From the NCBI GenBank assembly GCA_945957555.1, contig CAMFLX010000024.1, forward strand, positions 1-41,137: a stretch of DNA of 41,137 bases, read 5' to 3'. This document shows positions 11,301 through 19,451 of this stretch, piece by piece (positions within the stretch are counted from its first letter, which is position 1; each line of letters starts with the position of its first letter). The stretch comes from an uncultured Cytophagales bacterium (lineage in GTDB: Bacteria; Bacteroidota; Bacteroidia; Cytophagales; UBA9547). The position numbers were made by a program, and so were the translations under genes. Below the pieces are notes generated by a model. The model saw nothing but the letters and a program-made list of their open reading frames with translations. It was not told where the DNA came from and did no database searches.

Positions 11301-14300
11301 AGTACCTTACCAAATATTGTAGGTCTTCTCAATAAGCCTTTGGACGTAGTATTTCGCAATGGTGAGCTGTTTATAGCCGATGGTACAAATCATAAGATCA
11401 AAAAATATAATATCAAGACCGGTGTACTTTCCGATTTTATTGGAGATGGAACTCCTGGATACACAGATAGTTTGGCGCCTAGTCAAACTAAGCTGAATTA
11501 CCCTTCAAGTATTGCCTTTGATGGTAAGGGGAATCTTTTCATATGCAATTTGGGCGGCAATTACATTTCAAAGTATGATGTAACAAAAAACAAGGTCTAT
11601 GCAATTGCTGGAGGGGCTGGTTTTTTTGGATTTAAAGATGGAGAGGGGGCTTTTGCGATGTTTAACAAGCCCACCCATTTGGAAGTAGATCCTTATGGTA
11701 ATGTATATGTGACCGATAACCTTAATAATGCCATTCGTAAACTAAGTCCTGTTTTTAATAAATACTACTATAGTGTGGTTACTTATACGGGCTTTTCTGG
11801 CCAACAGGGGGCTGTAGATGGTAAACCGAAGGTTGCGAAATTCGATTATCCATGGGGAATCGCATTGAGCAATCAAGGGTTGGTGATCTCGGAAGATATC
11901 AATAATGTGATCCGAAAAATCAATAGGGGAGATACTACAGCGACATTGTACAGCGGCGCATTTAAGGCAAATGGTGATGTACCACCTGTCGAAACAGATC
12001 CTGTGGCCGCACTCTCAGCGAGATATGACAAGCCTTGGGGGCTAGCAGTCAACAAGCAAGGTCAAGTATTTGTTGCAGACGGGAATAATAATGATATCAA
12101 AAAAATAGATAAATACGGTCGCGTAACTACTATTGTGGGCTTGGGGAGCTCTTCGCCAGGGAATACGGATGGCGATGCCCATATTGCTACTTTTACAAAG
12201 CCTACAGCCATTGCTTTTGGGGCTGATTCCAAAACTTTTTATGTCTCAGATCGGGACAATGGAAGTTCGGGTACAGCAAATGTAGGAGCAATCAGGAAAG
12301 TTAGTAAAACAAATACCATATATGTTTGTACGTCTGATTTTAAAGACAACATGACTTATGTTAATAAATGTTTAGGTCCTTATACCTATAGTAAATGGAT
12401 ATTTAAGGATATATTGTCATCTAAACCTAAAGATTCTACAATTACAAGTGTTACAGTAAATGGAGGTATTTCAATAAGTAAGCCAGGTCTTTACATCAAT
12501 GAATTAAGAGATAGTTTGCCCAATAAATGCGGATCTGTTTACAGGGATAGTATTTATATCGTAGACTCAGTGCATACATTAAAAACAAGTCCTGTTTTAA
12601 GTATACAAAATAAGTATTGTTTAGATCAAGAGTTGGATATAAAGTTGGTGTCGTCTCCTCCACTAACAGGAATTAATACATACAGGCTTAGTGCCGTTAA
12701 ATTATTTGCTACACCTCTTGTGAATACGACTGGGGAATTTAGAATAAAGTTAGACAGATCTAAATTATTGCCAAGTACAACATCATTTATCAATTTTATC
12801 TTGAATATTCAGGTGAAAGATGCAGAAGGTTGTAGATATGAATTGGGTGATACTAGGGTTTTTGTCAATAACTTATTAGGTATGGAACCGATCAGGGATA
12901 CCTCAGTTTGTGTTGGTGATACACTTAAAGCTTCTTCTATCCAATCAAAAACGGTTGGAGCCAATGAAATGAATTATACTTGGAAACCTTCCAATGTTAT
13001 TTATGCTGTAACGGATCAAATTGTTCAAATAGGTGCTGATTCCAAAAAGAAATCAACAGCAAAAATTGTGACACAAGGGGATGTGAAAGTTACAGTTGTA
13101 CAGGGTATGTCGTCTACCGTATATAACCCTAACGGTTGTAAGGACAGTACTTCTTTTAATGTAAAAGTGAAGCCCTTTCCATTGGTCTTAGCTACGCCAG
13201 ATACAGGTTTGTGCGGAGGGAATAATTCGAATATTACCCTAAAAGCAGCAGTGGCTCCACCGGCAAATAATGGCCCCTACCTATTTACTTGGTATAATCT
13301 GTCACAGAAATCAGATTCTACACTTGGAGACACAAAAGTAGTGTCACCTTTAGTTACTACACAATATAGGGTTAAGGTAAAGGGGGGGAATGGTTGTTCG
13401 GCTTTTGATTCGACTATGGTAGGAGTAGGGGCGCCGCCTATAGCAAAGATAGATTTGCCAAGTAAGGATACCACGGTATGTCCTAAAACAGATTTGATTT
13501 TGAGGGGAAGCGCTACTGGCGGGAAACCATACGCCAAGTTGCCTAAGTATAGATTTGAATGGCGTAATGCGGATGATAACATTGCTTTCTCCAATAATAA
13601 TCCTCAGGTATTTAGTGCTGATAAAACCATTAACATTAGGTTAAGTGTAAAAGATAGTATTGGCTGTTCAAGTATTGATTCCGTTAAGATCAATGTGAAT
13701 AGTTTTCAGATCTCTGGAGGACAAAACGATACAACTATTTGTCAAGGAACAAACATTACTGCTAAGCCTGTAGTGGCGTCTGGTAGCACGAGTTATACTT
13801 ATTTGTGGGATAGACTAGCGCCATTATTGGATGATCCTACTCGAAATGCACCTAAGTTGACTCCTACAAAGGTGGCTGACACTACTAGATACATACTTAC
13901 AGTAACTGATAACTATAATTGTAAACTCAAAGATACTGTTACGATTAAAGTTGGTACAAATCCATTGGTGTCTATCTCGGCGCAAAAGGATTTTTGTGAA
14001 AAGCAGTCTTACGTATTACACTCATTAGTTTCTGGTGGCGAGTTGCCTTATAGATACATTTGGACGGAACCATCTGGCCAGAGTATAGGCTTTGCTGCAA
14101 GTGATACGGCAGGCGTTGTTTTGGCTCCTAATGCTGTTGGTACGTCATATACATTAAAGCTTAAAGTTGTAGATAAAAATCTTTGTGAAAGTGCAACTGC
14201 ATCCCATTTGTTTGAAGTACATCAAGCACCTTATGTTGTCCTTGGCGCAGATACCGTATTGTGTAATGGAAAAACCGCTTTAGCTTCTGCTAATTTCCCT

Positions 14301-15296
14301 CGGAATGCAGGCTTGAATTTAGATTTTGCATGGTTTAAAGACGGTGTATCGAACTCAAACATAAGTAATAGTCAGTTATTAGACGCTGCGGGACTTTATA
14401 AAGTCGTTTTGACGAGCGATATGGGCTGTGTGAATGCAGATTCTATAGCTGTCGCTTCGAAAGACAGCATAGAAAGCATACTGCCAACTCTCTCAGGTAC
14501 TTGTAAAGGTCAACCTGTAAAGCTTTTGGTTTCAATTAACAAAGGTACACCTGATTATACTGTAAAATGGACTACCGATGGTGTGGGTACTTTGCAAATT
14601 CCTACGGATCGCATTACAGGTGATACTAAAGATTCGATCGTCTACAGTTCACTAGATAGTGATGCAGACTATGTGAAGTTCTCTGTACAAGTTTCAAATG
14701 CTTGTAATGTACAAACCGCAACCATAGACCAGTTTCTGGGTGCAGCACCAAAAGCCATTATTTCAAGTGTTTCTCCCAATGCATACATCAATCAACCTGT
14801 AGATTTTACGCAAAATTCAGTAAATTATGATTCTTTAAGATGGGATTTTGGAGATAAATCACCATTATTGAATTCTAAAGATATTAAGGTGACACATACA
14901 TATATACAAGATAATGTTTTTACGGCCGTACTTTGGGCCATCAATAAAAACGGTTGTTTGGATACCGACACTATACGGGTGCCTATTATTAATAATCAAA
15001 ACATATTTATTCCCAATGTGTTTAATCCTTCATCTACAAACCCTGAAAATAGTAATGTAAAGGTATATGGAATTAATGTGGCCAATTCAGGATTTAGTTT
15101 TGTGGTGTTTAATAGATGGGGACAGGTAGTTTATGAAACGAGTGATTTTATACAAGCGAATAAGATAGGTTGGAACGGTAAATTGCAAAACACGGGGGAT
15201 GATTTGGCACTTGGAGCCTATACATACTTGCTTAAAGGGAAATACGGTGACGGTAAAGAATTTGAAAAAGTGGGTACGATAACCTTAGTGAAATAA
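8385..15296 (+). CDS. Giant T9SS-secreted protein: NHL propellers, PKD-like, type B C-terminal domain
   Basis: A 2303-residue protein with a signal peptide (MKKLVFLLLSVLLIANSFSQ, residues 1-20). Two blocks of NHL-type repeats occur at about residues 360-700 and 970-1305, recognisable by phrases such as 'DPYGNVYVTDNLNNAIRKL' and 'VADGNNNDIKKID'. Between and after them lie many Ig/PKD-like modules with 'vC.gdtl' strand starts. A PKD domain with 'WDFGDKSP..' then 'THTY' sits near 2125-2205. The last ~98 residues (NIFIPNVFNP ... VVFNRWGQVVYE ... WNGK ... LGAYTYLLKGKY) are the type B T9SS sorting domain (CHU_C / gliding-motility family). By family knowledge it is exported by Sec, then T9SS, and held at the cell surface or released. 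The exact ligand cannot be told. The porP/sprF-like gene follows after 7 bases. Confidence 0.93.
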   Translation: MKKLVFLLLSVLLIANSFSQGFKVSIVPRIKSDSLYISYVLTFTNFPNPAPTFGAAQFVVKLDESSVDIDNGRIVKVSRYDVSNPLSGNYYSAAQISHPSSNRSVYSIKRNTSNTLSPYNLQNVNNDTLGVIAYPLKSCTNKFDIPFDVSGSFQVFIRTWDLTNDVSSNVSFVDFNGSVPKIKSPLFLSAEKLCPGVKLKVATNAKGTGYTLRVTRNGTSVLTKSSSDGIFTDLVAGTDFINNDKISITYRNTIPCPDTTVTKSIAVGTCCDSSFNNVTDTYCVAGFSRKLIPNTPGGTFSGPGVSYSALINSWVFNPKLAGAGTHVIEYKTPILTNGSCKGQISAQTLIVDPVPCKASVSNVLSKLTIPKPNGIYTNCQGEIFVSSSENRVIFKIDTFGVKSVYAGDTILPLTAKDGNIYDPVVLNRPGFCQPIGVVGNSLGDLFVADGGTQSIIMIQKSGIVKTIGGVLRNLPVTCGSSNSATVYGNLGVSRFNYVFGVALNITEDTLYVSEVGGNRISGIELKSGNYKSFLVAGGNTSTVPVNGPTASATFKSPQHISVSGNYLYVADNGNNMVRRIDLKAGKVITLAGKVRKVSDPASLINVDTSLAILYRPSAAVADCDGNVYVVEPTNNWILRVNQLTNTMTVTRFAGDPTGAAGSTNETFDEPQAISLYTKGFIDVADYRNDRIVRIAVDDWADKAFKRLDSVYCLNGIKDTIEPIQCAGKIFCSDKAVLDSIMVSGVKKYVFNPVKAGTFTVYCTYRSGQCSQTLFKVVKVVDGLKPNLGNDLSFCDQNLKINVKNGPFKLFTWNRDNVAVAVPNTQDYINVNQMTGSISDITVQTVDMSGCIKKDTLRLSRASSTYPNITIQNLDVYDTICAGKTARLLAIFSPAGDAVKYLKSWNTNNPADTTTQLTANASYKYVFTIADKNSPTCTKSFEKNIIIKDAPQGCYSLTNNVTGNEIDIDRYTVSTLPNIVGLLNKPLDVVFRNGELFIADGTNHKIKKYNIKTGVLSDFIGDGTPGYTDSLAPSQTKLNYPSSIAFDGKGNLFICNLGGNYISKYDVTKNKVYAIAGGAGFFGFKDGEGAFAMFNKPTHLEVDPYGNVYVTDNLNNAIRKLSPVFNKYYYSVVTYTGFSGQQGAVDGKPKVAKFDYPWGIALSNQGLVISEDINNVIRKINRGDTTATLYSGAFKANGDVPPVETDPVAALSARYDKPWGLAVNKQGQVFVADGNNNDIKKIDKYGRVTTIVGLGSSSPGNTDGDAHIATFTKPTAIAFGADSKTFYVSDRDNGSSGTANVGAIRKVSKTNTIYVCTSDFKDNMTYVNKCLGPYTYSKWIFKDILSSKPKDSTITSVTVNGGISISKPGLYINELRDSLPNKCGSVYRDSIYIVDSVHTLKTSPVLSIQNKYCLDQELDIKLVSSPPLTGINTYRLSAVKLFATPLVNTTGEFRIKLDRSKLLPSTTSFINFILNIQVKDAEGCRYELGDTRVFVNNLLGMEPIRDTSVCVGDTLKASSIQSKTVGANEMNYTWKPSNVIYAVTDQIVQIGADSKKKSTAKIVTQGDVKVTVVQGMSSTVYNPNGCKDSTSFNVKVKPFPLVLATPDTGLCGGNNSNITLKAAVAPPANNGPYLFTWYNLSQKSDSTLGDTKVVSPLVTTQYRVKVKGGNGCSAFDSTMVGVGAPPIAKIDLPSKDTTVCPKTDLILRGSATGGKPYAKLPKYRFEWRNADDNIAFSNNNPQVFSADKTINIRLSVKDSIGCSSIDSVKINVNSFQISGGQNDTTICQGTNITAKPVVASGSTSYTYLWDRLAPLLDDPTRNAPKLTPTKVADTTRYILTVTDNYNCKLKDTVTIKVGTNPLVSISAQKDFCEKQSYVLHSLVSGGELPYRYIWTEPSGQSIGFAASDTAGVVLAPNAVGTSYTLKLKVVDKNLCESATASHLFEVHQAPYVVLGADTVLCNGKTALASANFPRNAGLNLDFAWFKDGVSNSNISNSQLLDAAGLYKVVLTSDMGCVNADSIAVASKDSIESILPTLSGTCKGQPVKLLVSINKGTPDYTVKWTTDGVGTLQIPTDRITGDTKDSIVYSSLDSDADYVKFSVQVSNACNVQTATIDQFLGAAPKAIISSVSPNAYINQPVDFTQNSVNYDSLRWDFGDKSPLLNSKDIKVTHTYIQDNVFTAVLWAINKNGCLDTDTIRVPIINNQNIFIPNVFNPSSTNPENSNVKVYGINVANSGFSFVVFNRWGQVVYETSDFIQANKIGWNGKLQNTGDDLALGAYTYLLKGKYGDGKEFEKVGTITLVK

Positions 15297-15303
15297 AGAC
15301 ATA

Positions 15304-16338
15304 GTGAATAAATATATTTTTTTAATATTGGTAGAATTGACCTTGTGGCGTAGCTTTTCACAAGATGCACAATTCTCGCAATTTTATGTTTCCTCCTTAT
15401 ATCTAAATCCAGCACTTGCAGGGCAAGAGGGGCAATTGTATTTTTCTTCAAACTACAGAATGCAATGGCGAAGTATTGTGAATCCTTATGTTTCTAATCA
15501 GGTGACGGGTATCATACCACTGAAGTCAAAGGCAGAGTTTCATAACCATAAGGGAGGCATTGGTGCGACCTTGTATTCTGATAGGGCAGGGGATGGTAAC
15601 TTAAAAACCAACGGGTTTAGTATTTCTGCTGCCTACAATCTACCCTTGGCCAAAAGTACTTATAATTATTTGGCCTTTGGCCTACAATTGGGCTTTATTC
15701 AGAAAAGTCTCGATTATAATAATCTACAATGGGGATCACAATATAGCTCTTTCGTAGGTTATGATGCCAATGTGAATCCCAACGAAACTACTCTTTTGAC
15801 CACAAGGTTGTATCCTGACATTAGTGGAGGATTGATGTGGTACTACAACAAAGACAAAGACTATGAGGAAAGTAAATGGAGTGCCTATCTTGGAGCGTCG
15901 GGATACCATTTGAATCAACCGAATGAGTCTTTGGCTAAAGGTACTGTGTATAAGTTGCCTATGCTGTTGAGAGGGCATGGTGGATTGGAGTTTAAACTTG
16001 GAGATAGGATTACCCTGTCGCCCAATGTGCTATATGCCTATCAAAAAAGCCAGAGTCAAATCAATGCGGGCATGTATTTGGGCTTTAAAATGTTCAATCA
16101 GGCGGAAGGCTTGGTAGCCAATGGGCGCTTTTTGTTAGGAGGCTGGTATCGAGTACAAGATGCATACATTGCTTCTGTAGCGTTTTCTACTAATTCGTAT
16201 CAGATTGGACTCAGTTATGACATGAATGCTTCCGATCTCAGGTACAAAACAAAGGGACGTGGGGCATATGAGCTCTCATTGGTAGTAAGAAAGATCAAAA
16301 ACAAACAAATGGAGAGGTTTTCAACGCCTCGTTTCTAA
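15304..16338 (+). CDS. PorP/SprF family type IX secretion outer-membrane protein
   Basis: A 344-residue beta-barrel family protein. The diagnostic N-terminus follows the signal peptide: QDAQFSQFY (residues 20-28) and YLNPALAG (33-40). The start is a GTG 7 bases after the previous stop; it is chosen because it supplies the signal peptide and the next in-frame ATG is beyond the family motif. In Flavobacterium, SprF is needed for secretion of the type B cargo SprB encoded next to it. Here the protein is therefore the likely partner that anchors or passes on the 2303-residue protein upstream. Tight coupling to the next gene (5 bases) supports a three-gene unit. Confidence 0.92.
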   Translation: MNKYIFLILVELTLWRSFSQDAQFSQFYVSSLYLNPALAGQEGQLYFSSNYRMQWRSIVNPYVSNQVTGIIPLKSKAEFHNHKGGIGATLYSDRAGDGNLKTNGFSISAAYNLPLAKSTYNYLAFGLQLGFIQKSLDYNNLQWGSQYSSFVGYDANVNPNETTLLTTRLYPDISGGLMWYYNKDKDYEESKWSAYLGASGYHLNQPNESLAKGTVYKLPMLLRGHGGLEFKLGDRITLSPNVLYAYQKSQSQINAGMYLGFKMFNQAEGLVANGRFLLGGWYRVQDAYIASVAFSTNSYQIGLSYDMNASDLRYKTKGRGAYELSLVVRKIKNKQMERFSTPRF

Positions 16339-16343
16339 GGATC

Positions 16344-18779
16344 ATGGTGAAGAAGCTTTATATATATATGATGTTGGGTTTGATGCAACTACTTGTAGCT
16401 CAAAATGGCAAACAGCCACATCATCATAAATCGGAAGAAATTACCCTTGGTGATAAGCATTTCAACAATGGTGACTATTTTTTGGCCATTCAGTATTATC
16501 AAAAGGCATTGGAGACCTTTTCGGGGGATCCCTATGTACACCATCAGTTGGCTGAAAGCCAAAGGATTATCAATGACTATGTGGCAGCAGAGCCCAACTA
16601 TAAGGCTGTTGTCGATTATATAGATAAGCAGTTTTCTAAAACACATCATCATGAAGATTACCCATTGGTGCGGTTTAGGTATGCTACCATTCTTAAGGCC
16701 AACGAAAAATGTGATCTCGCTAGAGAGCAATTTGAACTATTCATTAACCACTTTAAGAAAGACGCCACTTTAGACGACAAGCAATATCATGAAAGAGCGC
16801 TCTTGGAATATAATGGTTGTACTTTTATGGAGGGAGAGAAAGCTAAGGTAGACCGAAACTATGGCTTGAAGGTATTGCCAGAACCAGTGAATAGTGGTAC
16901 CAGCGAGTATGCGCCAGCGATCTTTGTGAATGATACCACCATTTCTATTACTGCTACCAGAGGTGGTAATAAGGAAAAGAAAATGTATAACACTACTGGC
17001 CAAAGCTTCAGCGATGTATACATGTTTAAATTGGACGGAGAAACCTGGAAAGATATTTCGGTAGACCAAAGTTTCAACAAGATCAACGAGCCGCTCAATG
17101 ATGGTGCAGGTTGTTTCAATGCCAAGAAAGATAAATATTATTTCACCAAATGTGATGTGAAACATACAGAATCTAATGGGGAGTGTAATATCTACTATAC
17201 CAAGCTGGAGAAGTTCAAGTGGACCACACCAAAGGCTTTGAATGGTAATATAAACATGAAGGGCTATTGGTCAGGTCAGCCATGCTTGAGTGGTGGAGGG
17301 GATACTTTGTTTTTCGTATCGAAGAGACCCAAAGGTAAGGGACATCATGATATCTGGTATTCCACAAAGAGTGGGGATGGCGAAAACTGGGGCGTAGCGA
17401 AGAATCTTGATAAGATCAATACTCCTTTTAGTGAGGTCTCTCCTTTTTTTGACAAAAAGACCAAGAACCTATATTTTTCTTCAAATGGCTATGAGGGCAT
17501 GGGTGAGTTGGACATCTTTAGGACTGTGGACTCAACACTCACAAGCTCACACAACGTGGGGATGCCCTTTAATTCCACTCGCGACGATTTCTATTACATT
17601 CATGGTGACAAATATGGCTACCTCGTTTCTAATAGAGAAGGTGGCGTGGGTAGCGATGATATTTATAAGTTCAACATTGTAAGCGTTGAGGATATCATCG
17701 CCGAGATTCCCAAAGATTCTATTGCAGAAGCTAATAGTATTTCTGTGAATGGCAAACTGATGATGGCTGACAAAACCACTCCAGCGTCAAATATCTCCGT
17801 GCTGATCAAGGACTCTACGGGTACCGTGATCCGTAAGATGAATACGGATGATGAGGGCAAGTTCAGATTTGAGAGTATGGAGGGGAAAAAATACTACAAG
17901 GTGGTTTTAGAAAAGGAACGTACCGATATCTTGGCTGATGTAGAGTATACCGTGAAGGATTACAAACTTAGGAAATTTGAGAAACTGGCTACCAAAGCGA
18001 CTTTTGAGCACGTATTCTTTGACTTTGACGATTATAAACTGAGACCAGAAGGCAAAATCGTATTGGATAAACTCTTCGATGTGATTCAGAAAAACCCTCA
18101 GTTGCAGATAGAGTTGGGTGCCTATACGGATAATTTCGGACCTAGTGATTATAACCTCAAGCTTTCGGAACTCAGAAGTAAAGAAGCCTTTAACTACCTC
18201 AAAGCAAAGGGTATAGACAAGACGGCCCTTGTTCAAGGATTTGGAGAAGATGCACCTTTGGCTTCTAATGACAATCCTATTGGTAGACAGCTCAACAGAC
18301 GTCTTGATTTTGGAATTATCGGGGCTGACTCGATCAAGAGTTATGGGCAAGTATACATTACTTCTATTGATCAAACGGTAGATGAGGTTGCTACAATGTT
18401 CAAGGTGCCACAGACCGAGATTCGTAGGATGAACGGCGTGACCACTACTAAGTTGCAGTCTTTTAGGCCAGTGCGCCTACCTGGTGACGGTATTCATATC
18501 ATCTCAGATATCACATTGTCTATGGCCAATGGTACCGAATACAATAAATACAACAAACAATATGATAACGCTAACGTAGCTGCCTTGGGTAACAAAGGTG
18601 AGATCAGCCAAGAAGATGGACAAACCTACTACATCGTGGCCAAAGGCAACACTGTATATTCTATCTCTAAATTTTTCAGAATGAAGCCTGAGGAACTTAT
18701 TCAACTGAACGAGCTCGATGGTTTTGAAATCAAATTTGGCCAAAAGCTCAAAGTGATCGACAATCGGGAGCAGGATTGA
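16344..18779 (+). CDS. PorE-like periplasmic protein: TPR, PD40 propeller, OmpA and two LysM-like domains
   Basis: An 811-residue exported protein (signal near residues 1-19). Order of parts: TPR-like helices with 'HFNNGDYFLAIQYYQKAL' (about 25-160), PD40/WD40-like propeller with 'SPFF...LYFSSNG..GMGELDIF' (about 190-440), carboxypeptidase-regulatory/CNA-B-like domain (about 470-540), OmpA peptidoglycan-binding domain (about 553-660, with 'GAYTDNFG...N..LSELRS' and NRRLDF), then two LysM-like segments (667-719 and 757-810, with 'YYIVAKGNTVYSISKFF'). The first four match PorE, which ties the T9SS to the cell wall; the LysM pair is extra. A dispersed AAGGA precedes the ATG. Last gene of the T9SS unit; no clear terminator follows, and a MITE sits about 46 bases after its stop. 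Confidence 0.88.
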   Translation: MVKKLYIYMMLGLMQLLVAQNGKQPHHHKSEEITLGDKHFNNGDYFLAIQYYQKALETFSGDPYVHHQLAESQRIINDYVAAEPNYKAVVDYIDKQFSKTHHHEDYPLVRFRYATILKANEKCDLAREQFELFINHFKKDATLDDKQYHERALLEYNGCTFMEGEKAKVDRNYGLKVLPEPVNSGTSEYAPAIFVNDTTISITATRGGNKEKKMYNTTGQSFSDVYMFKLDGETWKDISVDQSFNKINEPLNDGAGCFNAKKDKYYFTKCDVKHTESNGECNIYYTKLEKFKWTTPKALNGNINMKGYWSGQPCLSGGGDTLFFVSKRPKGKGHHDIWYSTKSGDGENWGVAKNLDKINTPFSEVSPFFDKKTKNLYFSSNGYEGMGELDIFRTVDSTLTSSHNVGMPFNSTRDDFYYIHGDKYGYLVSNREGGVGSDDIYKFNIVSVEDIIAEIPKDSIAEANSISVNGKLMMADKTTPASNISVLIKDSTGTVIRKMNTDDEGKFRFESMEGKKYYKVVLEKERTDILADVEYTVKDYKLRKFEKLATKATFEHVFFDFDDYKLRPEGKIVLDKLFDVIQKNPQLQIELGAYTDNFGPSDYNLKLSELRSKEAFNYLKAKGIDKTALVQGFGEDAPLASNDNPIGRQLNRRLDFGIIGADSIKSYGQVYITSIDQTVDEVATMFKVPQTEIRRMNGVTTTKLQSFRPVRLPGDGIHIISDITLSMANGTEYNKYNKQYDNANVAALGNKGEISQEDGQTYYIVAKGNTVYSISKFFRMKPEELIQLNELDGFEIKFGQKLKVIDNREQD

Positions 18780-18817
18780 TTTTGTCCCTACCAGTATTTT
18801 TATTTTAACTTTTTTTA

Positions 18818-18825
18818 ATTTTCTT
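18818..18825. repeat. Target-site duplication, left copy
   Basis: ATTTTCTT at 18818-18825 directly abuts the left terminal inverted repeat and recurs unchanged at 19215-19222, directly after the right terminal repeat. Eight-base AT-rich duplication, the expected footprint of a DDE transposase insertion. Confidence 0.85.
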
Positions 18826-18882
18826 GGCTCTAGTCTAGGGAATGGTTGCTAAACATGCTTTACTTGCCACTGCCGTGGGGGC

Positions 18883-18908
18883 CTACTTTTTCCTTGATGG
18901 AAAAGTAG
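18883..18908. repeat. Inverted repeat inside the MITE
   Basis: CTACTTTTTCC (18883-18893) pairs with GGAAAAGTAG (18899-18908) around TTGAT, with one bulged T. The stretch (CTACTTTTTCCTTGATGG followed by AAAAGTAGC) resembles dyads I associate with dispersed intergenic repeats in Bacteroidota; that recollection is unverified. Confidence 0.75.
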
Positions 18909-18919
18909 CAAAAAATCAA

Positions 18920-19020
18920 GGCCAACAAGAAAATTGCGGAGCTTCCCTGCTGCGCACATGGCCCAAATCCTTGGATGACTTGGCTCGTGCCTCGCCTTCG
19001 AACACAAGGATTTGTTGGCC
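18920..19020. repeat. Nested inverted repeats inside the MITE
   Basis: GGCCAACAA (18920-18928) pairs with TTGTTGGCC (19012-19020). Inside it AAATCCTTG (18965-18973) pairs with CAAGGATTT (19005-19013). A further imperfect pairing links 18926-18941 with 19037-19051. A third GGCCAACAA is at 19081-19089. As RNA or single-stranded DNA this could fold into a branched structure. Confidence 0.75.
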
Positions 19021-19083
19021 ACCACCCACGTAAGCCCTCGCATTTTCTTGGATGCCTCCTCCATGCAACGGATCCGGTCAGGC

Positions 19084-19131
19084 CAACAAAGACTGTATTT
19101 TATTCAAGTGAATAAAATACAGTCTTTGTTG
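19084..19131. repeat. Perfect 22-bp palindrome in the MITE
   Basis: The arms 19084-19105 and 19110-19131 are perfect reverse complements over 22 bases, with only a 4-base AAGT loop. No T-run follows on the plus strand, so it is not a standard terminator. Such a long perfect dyad is expected to extrude or fold very readily and may be part of the element's mobility, or an end of a second nested element. Confidence 0.92.
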
Positions 19132-19188
19132 TTAAAATAACCATTTAAGATCATCATTAGAGAATAAATGAACAACAATGATCATTTA

Positions 19189-19222
19189 TAGCAACCATCT
19201 AATAGACTAGAGCCATTTTCTT
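19189..19222. repeat. Right terminal inverted repeat plus target-site duplication
   Basis: 19189-19214 is the right terminal repeat of the MITE (it ends TAGACTAGAGCC), and 19215-19222 (ATTTTCTT) is the second copy of the target duplication. Confidence 0.85.
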
Positions 19223-19451
19223 TTAAAGTATACTTGCTGAGAAGCGAGCGTCAAAGTTTTTTCGGAAATGTTACATTTTTGGCCATAGTGGCGGTGTACA
19301 ACATTTTATTTGAAGTTGGTTTAGGTGTTGCCACAAAAAAGCAGAAAATTTTTTCAAATAATATATACTCGCACAATATCTTTCTATCTGGGGGCGTTAT
19401 AGCTAGAATTAAAATCAGTTTTTTGTTCAACGTTTAAAACCCAATTGAAAA
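19223..19451 (+). other. Leader region of the HU-like gene
   Basis: About 230 AT-rich bases between the MITE and the HU-like gene. I find no exact TAnnTTTG hexamer pair; a run TACATTTTTG near 19269 is only a loose match. A 67-codon ORF here (19234-19437) has no family signature and I do not call it. The promoter of the next gene is presumably in this stretch or was displaced by the MITE. Confidence 0.4.

Larger units (their letters stand above)
18826..19214. mobile_element. 389-bp MITE (non-autonomous transposable element)
   Basis: The terminal inverted repeats are 26 bases each (18826-18851 and 19189-19214). They pair at 22 of 26 positions: the outer 12 (GGCTCTAGTCTA) and inner 10 (ATGGTTGCTA) are perfect, and a 4-base spacer is mismatched. 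An 8-bp direct repeat ATTTTCTT flanks both ends. No credible transposase ORF fits inside; the two short ORFs that overlap it read through palindromes. The interior is GC-rich (33 of 60 bases in the line from 18961, by hand count) and full of nested dyads. Termini beginning GGCTCT with 8-bp AT-rich duplications fit the ISL3 family best; IS1595-like is an alternative. It sits between the PorE-like gene and the HU-like gene. Confidence 0.85.

Noticed and set aside
18842-19064. Two overlapping short ORFs on opposite strands
   Set aside because: They read through the palindromes of the MITE, have no family signature and lie within a non-coding mobile element.
19084-19131. Reading the 22-bp palindrome as a transcription terminator
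   Set aside because: It is not followed by a T-run on the plus strand, and lies inside a transposable element.
19234-19437. 67-codon ORF before the HU-like gene
   Set aside because: No recognisable domain, no promoter or ribosome-binding context, and low-complexity AT-rich content; it may be leader sequence.
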